Source: Sinomonas cellulolyticus
GTDB lineage: Bacteria; Actinomycetota; Actinomycetes; Actinomycetales; Micrococcaceae
Direction of reading: 5' to 3'
Assembly (NCBI RefSeq): GCF_014656475.1
Contig: NZ_BNCM01000005.1
Location: forward strand, 186,001 to 250,000
DNA: 64,000 nt
Shown here: piece by piece, positions 58,070-64,000 of the stretch
How positions within the stretch are numbered: the stretch's first letter is position 1
Layout of the letters: every line of letters begins with the position of its first letter
Notes under the pieces: model-generated
The model's input: only the letters and a program-made list of their open reading frames with translations
Database searches by the model: none
Told to the model about the DNA's origin: nothing
Made by a program: the position numbers and the translations under genes

Positions 58070-59482
58070 ATGACACAGGAACTGGCCTCAGTGTCCGCTG
58101 CCGTCCCGGACGTCCGGTGGCAGCGCCCCGAGGGGCTCGAGCTGCTCGGGCCAGTCTCCGGGTCCGGCCTCAACCACAGCACCTATCTGGTCCGGCGTGG
58201 AGACGGTCAAGTAGTCCAGCTCAGCGAACTGCTGAACATCATCGTCGCCAAGGCAACCACCCCCCTGCCCCTCGAGGAACTCGCCCGGCGCGTGAGCCAC
58301 GCCTTCGGCCGCGAGCTCGACGCCGATGGGCTCTCCCTCCTTGCCGAGCAGAAGCTGGCCCCGCTCGGACTCCTGGTCCAGCCGGACGCCGCTGCTGTGC
58401 CCGCAGCAGCGCCGCGCGCCACTCCGCTCCTGGCCCTGCGGGGGAAGACCACGATCTTCCCCCGGCGTGCAGTCGAGCGCCTCTCCTATCTCCTGAGCCC
58501 GCTGTACTGGCCACCCGTGGTCATCCTGGCGTGCGCGAGCCTCGTGGCCCTCGACCTCAAGCTGCTCCTCTCGGCGAATGCCATCGGCGCCCTGATGGAT
58601 GTCCTCGTGACTCCGTCGATGCTCCTGATGCTCTTCGCCCTCATGACGGTGGGGGCCCTAGTCCACGAACTGGGCCACGCAACCGCCTGCAGATATGGCG
58701 GCGCGACCCCGGGAGTGATCGGAGTGGGCCTCTACCTCGTCTTCCCCGCCTTCTACACGGACGTCACCGACTCGTACCGTCTCTCGAGAGGCGCCCGCCT
58801 CCGCACCGACCTCGGCGGCCTCTACTTCCACATGCTCTGGGTGCTCACAGCCGGAGCCGGCTTCCTGATGTCCCACAGCCCGCTGCTGCTCCTCCTCGTG
58901 GTCCTGACCCAGCTGCAGATGGTCCAGCAGTTGCCGCCCACGATCCGGCTCGACGGCTACTTCGTCCTCGCCGACCTCGCGGGAGTCCCCGACCTGTTCT
59001 CGAGGGTTGGCCCGGTACTGCGGAGCCTCCTGCCCGGGCGGCCGGCGGATCCCCGCGTGCTGGAGCTGAGGCCGGTGTCGCGCTGGATCGTGACCTCCTG
59101 GGTCCTGATCGTGGTGCCATTCCTCCTCGGAGTCCTGGTATGGCTCGCCATCAGCCTGCCGTTCATCGTCCAGCAGGCCGCAGGGGCCGCCGTGCTGCAT
59201 GCCCAGCACCTCGTCGCTGCGGCCACCACCGGGCGCCCCGTGGACGCGGCGCTCTCCGCCCTTGCGATGGTGATGCTCGCCCTTCCGGCCCTCGGGGCCG
59301 TCCTGGTCCTGTCAAACGTCGCGCTCCAGATCATCGCCGCCCTCACCCGCCGCCTCCGGCCCGCGCCCAGGGTGCCGCGGCCCATGCCACGGCACGCCGC
59401 CACACGACCCGCTGGTTCCCCTTCGGCCACCACAGCTGACCACGTTCTGAAGGAAACCCCACCGATCCTTGGAAGGAGGTGA
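58070..59482 (+). CDS. M50 (site-2-protease-like) membrane metalloprotease with N-terminal RRE-like domain
   Basis: 470-aa polytopic membrane protein. Residues ~15-100 form a soluble domain (a beta-hairpin with YLVRRGDGQVVQLSELL, then helices) resembling PqqD/RRE precursor-binding domains. Membrane segments start near 140. The zinc motif HELGH is at 199-203 at the end of a helix, and the third-ligand motif RLDGYF places Asp295. The segment FPAFYTDVTDSYRLSRGARLRTDLGG between them is typical of the peptide-type M50 proteins. Six or more helices run to ~425, then a Pro/Arg-rich cytoplasmic tail. It should cleave within or next to the membrane, most likely the leaders of peptides A-D. The stop lies inside the peptide B ribosome site. 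Confidence 0.85.
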   Translation: MTQELASVSAAVPDVRWQRPEGLELLGPVSGSGLNHSTYLVRRGDGQVVQLSELLNIIVAKATTPLPLEELARRVSHAFGRELDADGLSLLAEQKLAPLGLLVQPDAAAVPAAAPRATPLLALRGKTTIFPRRAVERLSYLLSPLYWPPVVILACASLVALDLKLLLSANAIGALMDVLVTPSMLLMLFALMTVGALVHELGHATACRYGGATPGVIGVGLYLVFPAFYTDVTDSYRLSRGARLRTDLGGLYFHMLWVLTAGAGFLMSHSPLLLLLVVLTQLQMVQQLPPTIRLDGYFVLADLAGVPDLFSRVGPVLRSLLPGRPADPRVLELRPVSRWIVTSWVLIVVPFLLGVLVWLAISLPFIVQQAAGAAVLHAQHLVAAATTGRPVDAALSALAMVMLALPALGAVLVLSNVALQIIAALTRRLRPAPRVPRPMPRHAATRPAGSPSATTADHVLKETPPILGRR

Positions 59483-59487
59483 CAACC

Positions 59488-59679
59488 ATGCAGAAGCTCA
59501 CCCCCGCAGAGCTCGCCGCCGAGTCGGTGGAGATGCTCCCCACCCGCGAGACCCTCGTGTTCGACCTCAACATGGCGCTGGTCCAGGCTCAGAACGCCTC
59601 ATACGCCATCAACGCCGAGACCTGGGGCTCGGTCGCCAACAGCGGCGCTCTCCAGGCCGTCTCGATCACGCAGTACTAG
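59488..59679 (+). CDS. Peptide B: 63-aa precursor-like peptide
   Basis: Paralogue of peptide A with the same length and no gaps: Glu8, Glu12, Glu15, LPTRETLVFD around 17-26, Asn28, AQN at 34-36, AIN at 40-42, Thr45, Ser48, AN at 50-51, Ala54, Gln56 and Gln62. It has no Cys and ends in Tyr. The ribosome site GGAAGGAGGTGA is an almost perfect anti-Shine-Dalgarno complement, the best in the cluster, and contains the stop codon of the M50 gene. High expression coupled to the protease is therefore expected. Confidence 0.85.
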   Translation: MQKLTPAELAAESVEMLPTRETLVFDLNMALVQAQNASYAINAETWGSVANSGALQAVSITQY

Positions 59680-59697
59680 AACCCCGCCGGTCTGGGC

Positions 59698-59726
59698 GCT
59701 CGGCGTCGCTCCCCACGGCGCCGAGC
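59698..59726 (+). terminator. Hairpin between peptides B and C
   Basis: GCTCGGCG and CGCCGAGC form an 8-bp stem with a 13-nt loop, 18 bp after the peptide B stop codon and 33 bp before peptide C. Like the hairpin after peptide A it may tune relative peptide levels. Confidence 0.4.
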
Positions 59727-59759
59727 ACCCCACCGACAGCCCCACTCGAGGAGGAATCC

Positions 59760-59951
59760 ATGACGCCTCTCGCCCCGGCAGAGATCACCGACGAGCTCGC
59801 CGAGCTGCTCCCGCAGCGCGACACCATGCTCATCGACATCAATGTGGCCCCGATCGTCGCCGTCAACCTGGCGATCGCGGTCAACGCAGCAACCATCGGC
59901 TCCGTCGCCAACGCGGACGCCGTGCAGATCATCGGTGCGTTCCAGCACTGA
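59760..59951 (+). CDS. Peptide C: 63-aa precursor-like peptide
   Basis: Third paralogue, the most divergent. It keeps Glu8, Glu12, Glu15, LLPQRDTMLID (16-26), Asn28, Ala34, Asn36, Ala40, Asn42, Thr45, Ser48, Ala50-Asn51, Ala54, Gln56 and Gln62, but the core is more hydrophobic (VAVNLAIAVNAATIGS) and the last residue is His. No Cys. The ATG at 59760 has GAGGAGG upstream. The variable positions differ from the other three while every invariant one holds, which argues for selection on the scaffold. Confidence 0.83.
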   Translation: MTPLAPAEITDELAELLPQRDTMLIDINVAPIVAVNLAIAVNAATIGSVANADAVQIIGAFQH

Positions 59952-59996
59952 CCCGTCCCGAACACACACCCCCTTCATCAGCAGGAGTTGATCACC

Positions 59997-60188
59997 ATGA
60001 CCACGATCACCGTTTCTGAGCTCGCCGCCGAGTCCGCCGAGCTGCTGCCCGGACGCGAGACCCTCCTCGGCGACTTCAATTTCGCCGAAGTCCTCGCCTC
60101 GAACACGTCCTTGGCCGCGAACGTCATGACCATCTGTTCGTCGGCAAACAGCCTCGCGTACCAGTCGGTCTACGTCTCTCAGGGCTGA
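59997..60188 (+). CDS. Peptide D: 63-aa precursor-like peptide
   Basis: Fourth paralogue, with Glu8, Glu12, Glu15, LLPGRETLLGD (16-26), Asn28, ASN at 34-36, AAN at 40-42, Thr45, Ser48, AN at 50-51, Ala54, Gln56 and Gln62, ending in Gly. It is the only one with a Cys (Cys47), next to the position where the secreted module protein has its CxxC pair. GCAGGAG precedes the ATG at 59997. It is the last gene before a strong terminator. Confidence 0.84.
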   Translation: MTTITVSELAAESAELLPGRETLLGDFNFAEVLASNTSLAANVMTICSSANSLAYQSVYVSQG

Positions 60189-60196
60189 CAACATGA

Positions 60197-60228
60197 GGGA
60201 GGGAGCCGGGCCGTCCCGGCTCCCTCCC
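60197..60228 (+). terminator. Strong terminator closing the peptide operon
   Basis: A perfect 14-bp stem (GGGAGGGAGCCGGG with CCCGGCTCCCTCCC) with a four-base loop begins eight bases after the peptide D stop codon. Confidence 0.8.
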
Positions 60229-60251
60229 CCGTGTGTGCAGGAAGGGCACGA

Positions 60252-60276
60252 GGGGGCCTGGCCACGTCAGGCCCCC
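60252..60276 (-). terminator. Terminator of purH
   Basis: GGGGGCCTG and CAGGCCCCC form a 9-bp stem with a seven-base loop, 11 bp beyond the purH stop codon on the minus strand. Together with the neighbouring hairpin it insulates purH from the peptide operon. Confidence 0.6.
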
Positions 60277-60287
60277 CTCGGCGCGTG

Positions 60288-61955
60288 TCAGTGGAAGAAG
60301 TGGCGCGACCCCGTGAAGTACATCGTGATCCCGGCCGCCTTCGCAGCCTCGACGACCTCCTCGTCCCGCACCGAGCCGCCGGGCTGGACCACCGCCTTGA
60401 CTCCCGCATCGATGAGGATCTGGAGCCCGTCGGCAAACGGGAAGAAGGCATCCGACGCCGCGACCGCGCCACGTGCCCGCTCCGGCGCCGAGCCGGAACC
60501 GCCGGTGCCGGACGCACCGCCGGCCGAGTCGACGTCGGACGTGACCTCGACTCCCAGCGTGTTGGCCCGCTCCACGGCGAGGCGGCACGAGTCGACCCGG
60601 TTGACCTGGCCCATGCCGATGCCCACCGAGGCCCCGTCCTTGGCGAGCAGGATCGCGTTCGACTTCGCGGCGCGCGAGGCACGCCAGGCGAAGGCGAGGT
60701 CGGCGAGCGTCGCGTCGTCGGCCGCGTCGCCGGCGGCGAGCGTCCAGGCCGAGGGGGAATCGCCGTCGGCCGCGAACGTGTCGGCGACCTGGGCGAGGAC
60801 GCCTCCGGAGATCTGCTTGATCTCCGTGGGGTAGCGGCTGTAGCCCTCGGGAAGCGCGAGCAGGCGGATGTTCTTCTTCTTCGACAGGATCTCCACCGCC
60901 TCCGGCTCAAAGTCCGGGGCGATCACCACCTCGGTGAAGATGCCGGCCACCGTCTCGGCCATCCCGCGCGTCACCGTGCGGTTCGCGGCGATCACGCCGC
61001 CGAATGCCGAGATGGGATCGCACGCGTGGGCCTTGCGGTGCGCGTCCGCGATCGGGTCCTCGGCGCCGGGAGTGGCGACGGCGATGCCGCAGGGGTTCGC
61101 GTGCTTGACGACCGCGACGGCGGGCTCGTCGAAGTCGAACGCGGCGCGCAGGGCGGCGTCGGCGTCGACGAAGTTGTTGTAGCTCATGGCCTTGCCGTGC
61201 AGCTGGTCCGCCTGGGCGATGCCCGCCGGGGCGGCCCTGTCCACGTACAGCGCGGCCGGCTGGTGGGGGTTCTCGCCGTAGCGGAGCACCTCGGAGCGCT
61301 CGAGGGCGAGCCCGGCGTACGCGGGCCAGTGCACCGCGCCGCTCTCGTCCTCATCGGGGAACTGGCTTGCCGTCCACGTCGCCACCGCCGTGTCATAGGC
61401 GGCGGTGTGCGCGAAAGCCTTTGCCGCGAGCCGCTGACGGGTGCGCAGGTCGAAGCCGCCGGACTGCGCGGCGGAGACGACGTCGCCGTAGAAGCCCGGG
61501 TCCACGACGATGGCGACGGCGGCATGGTTCTTCGCGGCCGAGCGCACCATCGCGGGACCGCCGATGTCGATCTGCTCGACGACCTCGTCCATGCCGGCGC
61601 CGGAGCGGACGGTCTCGACGAACGGGTACAGGTTCACGACGACGAGGTCGAACGCCTCGATGTCCATGCGCTCGAGGGTCTCCATGTGCTCGGGGACGCG
61701 GCGGTCCGCGAGGATGCCGCCGTGCACCCGGGGGTGGAGGGTCTTGACCCGGCCGTCGAGCATCTCCGGCGATCCGGTGACCTCCTCGACCTCCTGCACC
61801 GGGACGCCCGCCGCGGCGATCTTCTTGGCGGTCGAGCCGGTGGAGACGATGCGGACCCCTGCAGCATGCAGACCGGACGCGAGCTCCTCGAGGCCCGTCT
61901 TGTCGTAGACCGAGATCAGGGCACGTCGGATGGGAACACGGTCAAGCTGGATCAC
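60288..61955 (-). CDS. purH: Bifunctional AICAR transformylase / IMP cyclohydrolase
   Basis: 555-aa enzyme for the last two steps of IMP synthesis, using 10-formyl-tetrahydrofolate. The N-terminal MGS-like cyclohydrolase domain starts [20 protein letters not shown] and includes [33 protein letters not shown] and HGGIL. The transformylase domain has the [14 protein letters not shown] and [11 protein letters not shown] motifs with its catalytic Lys-His. An 80-residue region near the end has a Gly/Ala insertion (about 470-490). The GTG at 61955 gives the standard N-terminus. No ZTP riboswitch is seen upstream of this gene. Confidence 0.95.
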   Translation of the reverse strand: MIQLDRVPIRRALISVYDKTGLEELASGLHAAGVRIVSTGSTAKKIAAAGVPVQEVEEVTGSPEMLDGRVKTLHPRVHGGILADRRVPEHMETLERMDIEAFDLVVVNLYPFVETVRSGAGMDEVVEQIDIGGPAMVRSAAKNHAAVAIVVDPGFYGDVVSAAQSGGFDLRTRQRLAAKAFAHTAAYDTAVATWTASQFPDEDESGAVHWPAYAGLALERSEVLRYGENPHQPAALYVDRAAPAGIAQADQLHGKAMSYNNFVDADAALRAAFDFDEPAVAVVKHANPCGIAVATPGAEDPIADAHRKAHACDPISAFGGVIAANRTVTRGMAETVAGIFTEVVIAPDFEPEAVEILSKKKNIRLLALPEGYSRYPTEIKQISGGVLAQVADTFAADGDSPSAWTLAAGDAADDATLADLAFAWRASRAAKSNAILLAKDGASVGIGMGQVNRVDSCRLAVERANTLGVEVTSDVDSAGGASGTGGSGSAPERARGAVAASDAFFPFADGLQILIDAGVKAVVQPGGSVRDEEVVEAAKAAGITMYFTGSRHFFH

Positions 61956-62106
61956 AGGGCACTCGTCTCTCTCGGCGCATGGGGGGTAGGCGCAGCCATT
62001 CTATCGCCGGAAGGATTGACGCCCCGGAGTGCCCGTGCTTGTCTGGCGCCAATAGTCTGGGTGGGCGAGAACCTCCGCGCACCACCGCCACCAGAGAAGG
62101 GCCATC

Positions 62107-62595
62107 ATGGGATTCAGCCTCAGCCACGCCATCCTCCGCGCAGCCGCGGGAGCGTTCATCCTCAATTCGGGCGTGTCCAAGCTCAAGCTGGACGCCGAGC
62201 GCGCGGAAGGCCTGCGGGACATGACGGCCAACGCCTTCCCCCAGGCCGAGCAGGTCCCGCCGGAGAAGTTCGGCAAGGCCGTCGCATCGGGCGAGATCGT
62301 CCTCGGGGCGGCGCTCCTGGCCCCGTTCGTGCCGACGAGGCTCGCCGCCCTGGGCCTGACGGCCTTCTCCGGCGGGCTGCTGGCCGTCTACGCCAAGACG
62401 CCCGGCCTCACGCAGGACGACGGCGTCCGCCCCACGCAGGCCGGCACCGCGATGGCCAAGGACGTCTGGCTCGCAGCGATCGGGGCGGCCCTGCTGGTCG
62501 ACCGGAAGCGCCGGCCCGCGAAGGCGAAGGTCGAGGCTGCGAAGGCCAAGGCCGCCACCGTGAAGGCCAAGGCGAAGGCGAAGGCCGCACAGTAG
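62107..62595 (+). CDS. DoxX-like membrane protein with Lys/Ala-rich C-terminal tail
   Basis: 162-aa protein with about four hydrophobic segments between residues 5 and 132 (ILRAAAGAFILNSGVSKL, GEIVLGAALLAPFV, LTAFSGGLLAVYA, VWLAAIGAALLV), an arrangement like DoxX-type proteins. The last ~30 residues are almost only Lys and Ala with a few Val, Thr and Glu, in AKAK repeats like those of histone H1 or actinobacterial HupB/Hlp tails. The tail should be cytoplasmic and strongly basic, able to bind nucleic acid or acidic lipids. ATG at 62107 follows AGAAGGG. Confidence 0.7.
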   Translation: MGFSLSHAILRAAAGAFILNSGVSKLKLDAERAEGLRDMTANAFPQAEQVPPEKFGKAVASGEIVLGAALLAPFVPTRLAALGLTAFSGGLLAVYAKTPGLTQDDGVRPTQAGTAMAKDVWLAAIGAALLVDRKRRPAKAKVEAAKAKAATVKAKAKAKAAQ

Positions 62596-62646
62596 CCAGC
62601 CGGGCAGAGGGGGCGCGCGCCGCAGCGGCTCGCCTACAGTTCTCCC

Positions 62647-63999
62647 ATGAGCACCTCCACCGCGCTGCCCACGGGCGACGCCGTCGTGCAGAGCCTGCCG
62701 TGGCGCTGGGGCGTCCAGGGCCGGATCTTCGTGGTCGGCGGCCTGGGATTCATGTTCGACGCCTGGGATGTGACGCTCAACGGCGTCCTGATCCCCCTGC
62801 TCTCGGCCCACTGGAGCCTCGCGCCGGCCGACGCCGCGTGGATCGGCACCGCCAACCTCATCGGCATGGCGGTGGGAGCGTTCGCCTGGGGGACCATCGC
62901 GGACACGGTCGGCCGCAAGGCCGCGTTCACCGCGACCCTGCTGATCTTCTCGGTCTTCACCCTCGCCGGTGCGCTGAGCCCTGACATCGTCTGGTTCAGC
63001 GTCTTCCGGTTCCTTGCCGGGTTCGGCCTCGGCGGCTGCGTCCCCGTGGACTACGCGCTCGTGGGCGAGTTCACGCCCAGGCGCGAGCGCGGCCGCGTGC
63101 TGACGGCGATGGACGGCTGGTGGCCGGTGGGGGCGGCGCTGTGCGGGTTCGTGTCGGCGTGGCTCGTGGGGACCTTCGCCGACTGGCGGCTTCCGCTGCT
63201 GGTGATGGTGCTGCCGGCACTCCTCGTGTTCTGGGTGCGCCGCGGCGTGCCGGAGTCGCCGCTGTTCCTCCTCCGCAAGGGCCGCGCGGCGGAGGCCCGG
63301 GCCGTGATCGACGCCCTCGTGGCCCGGACGGGCGCCGAGGCGGTGGAGTACCGCCTCCCGGAGCCCCACGAGGTGCCGAGGCTCTCCCCCGGCAGCTGGG
63401 TCACCCAGCTGGTGCGGGTCTGGCGGTACGACTGGAAGGTCACGGGGGTTGCCTGGGCGCTGTTCTTCAGCGTCCTGCTCGTCTACTACCTCGCGCTCAC
63501 GTGGATGCCCAAGATCCTCATCGGTGCGGGATTCGCCGACTACCGGGCGTTCCTCACCACAGCGGGGATGGCGGCAGTCGGCCTCCTCGGCGTCATCGTC
63601 GCCGCACTGCTCGTGGAGCGCGTGGGCCGTAAGTGGATCCTCGCCATCACGGGCCCGCTCTCGGCGCTCACCCTCGTGGTCGTGGCGTGGGTAGTGGATG
63701 TCCCGGCCGCCGCGGTGGGCTGGCTCCTGGCGTTCGGCTTCGTGGTGCAGGTGGCCATCCCGGTGCTGTACGCGTACGTCTCCGAGCTGTATCCCACCGA
63801 GCTGCGGGGCTCGGGATTCGGGTGGGCCTCGACCTTCTCGCGGATCGGGGCGGGCGTGGGACCGCTCGTGTTCGCCGCCTGGTTCTGGCCGGCCCTCGGT
63901 CTGGCGGTCTCCTTCGCCCTTGCGGGGGCCCTCGTGCTGCTGTCCGTGGCGTGGATGGCAGCGTCCGCGCCGGAGACTCGGCAGCAGTCCCTCGACTGA
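62647..63999 (+). CDS. MFS transporter (sugar-porter/aromatic-acid-like)
   Basis: 450-aa 12-helix transporter, complete, with its TGA ending one base before the window edge. Visible motifs: GFMFDAWDVTLNGVLIPLL in helix 1, GTIADTVGRKAAFTATL (loop 2-3 signature), [26 protein letters not shown] in helices 4-5 and VERVGRKWILAI in loop 8-9, and ELYPTELRGSGFGWAS before helix 11. These features are shared by the AAHS and sugar-porter subfamilies, and substrate cannot be assigned. It lies 51 bp after the Lys/Ala-tail gene in the same direction. Confidence 0.9.
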   Translation: MSTSTALPTGDAVVQSLPWRWGVQGRIFVVGGLGFMFDAWDVTLNGVLIPLLSAHWSLAPADAAWIGTANLIGMAVGAFAWGTIADTVGRKAAFTATLLIFSVFTLAGALSPDIVWFSVFRFLAGFGLGGCVPVDYALVGEFTPRRERGRVLTAMDGWWPVGAALCGFVSAWLVGTFADWRLPLLVMVLPALLVFWVRRGVPESPLFLLRKGRAAEARAVIDALVARTGAEAVEYRLPEPHEVPRLSPGSWVTQLVRVWRYDWKVTGVAWALFFSVLLVYYLALTWMPKILIGAGFADYRAFLTTAGMAAVGLLGVIVAALLVERVGRKWILAITGPLSALTLVVVAWVVDVPAAAVGWLLAFGFVVQVAIPVLYAYVSELYPTELRGSGFGWASTFSRIGAGVGPLVFAAWFWPALGLAVSFALAGALVLLSVAWMAASAPETRQQSLD

Positions 64000-64000
64000 T

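Noticed and set aside
57772..60188. Reading the four small peptides as lanthipeptide, lasso or sactipeptide precursors
   Set aside because: Three have no Cys at all, and no LanM/LanB/LanC, radical-SAM, YcaO, lasso cyclase or ABC peptidase-exporter is nearby.
57772..60188. Peptides as toxin-antitoxin or phage proteins
   Set aside because: Four same-length paralogues with a membrane protease and a secreted homologous module do not match toxin-antitoxin layouts, and no phage genes are present.
61956..62106. Possible ZTP riboswitch upstream of purH
   Set aside because: The conserved blocks seen before glyA are absent in the 151-bp purH upstream region.
60231..62984. 917-codon plus-strand open frame over purH
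   Set aside because: Antisense to purH and overlapping two other supported genes; no recognisable protein features.

Overview
The window is high-GC DNA (roughly 70% by eye) with frequent GTG and TTG starts, strong AGGAGG-type ribosome binding sites and dense, often overlapping genes. Gene content (monomeric NADP isocitrate dehydrogenase, a eno-ftsB-DUF501-ppx block, sdhCDAB, a ZTP riboswitch ahead of glyA-folD) points to a chromosomal segment of an actinobacterium, most likely Micrococcaceae (Arthrobacter/Sinomonas-like). That taxonomic placement is inference from recall. I see no transposase, integrase, phage gene or CRISPR array.

Layout. 1-2369: the start of an amino-acid-type ABC binding lipoprotein, a tRNA with a UAA anticodon, and type II NADH dehydrogenase. 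2402-10353 (minus): a mycosin-like S8 protease translationally coupled to ppx and a DUF501 gene, then an FtsB/DivIC-like protein, enolase, MazG, adenosine deaminase and a DedA protein. 10502-19059 (minus): a nucleoside uptake and salvage operon (BMP lipoprotein, ABC ATPase, two permeases, cytidine deaminase, pyrimidine-nucleoside phosphorylase) behind an M20 amidohydrolase. 19114-23989: manC and, divergently, sdhCDAB. 24097-31006 (minus): YihY-family protein, 2H phosphoesterase, trpS, xthA, a small membrane protein and a DrrA/B-type ABC exporter. 31113-33608: a LysR regulator divergent from an MHS-type transporter. 33704-36002: a SHOCT membrane protein and a NarL-type two-component system, with one shared operator-like sequence in front of each unit. 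36107-41113: folD and glyA behind a ZTP riboswitch, a flavoprotein monooxygenase-like gene, purU and a gamma-carbonic-anhydrase-like protein. 41208-46609: a ROK repressor and an mmsA-mmsB-chvE sugar transporter, each preceded by the same operator-like block. 46802-52837: a P-type ATPase, a Gfo/Idh oxidoreductase, two Ala/Pro-rich surface proteins and DoxX. 53037-55259: icd. 60288-63999: purH, a DoxX-like protein with a Lys/Ala tail and an MFS transporter.

The most interesting part is 55550-60188, an accessory island between icd and purH. It encodes a 78-aa protein of unknown function, an AfsR/SARP-type regulator (winged helix plus BTAD), a secreted 251-aa protein with two CxxC motifs, four paralogous peptides of exactly 63 residues, and a polytopic M50 (site-2-protease-like) metalloprotease whose N-terminal ~100 residues look like a PqqD/RRE peptide-binding domain. 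The peptides align without gaps. They share an acidic leader-like half ending in a LLP-x-R-[DE]-T motif and an N/S/Q-rich core with a six-residue rhythm. The core of the first peptide aligns without gaps to a repeat of the secreted protein, and the CxxC cysteines fall on the invariant Thr and Ser of the peptides. I read this as an undescribed peptide system: either a RiPP-like pathway or a self-assembling surface fibre with small subunits and a larger module protein, with the M50 enzyme as the processing protease. Function is inference; the architecture is visible in the sequence.
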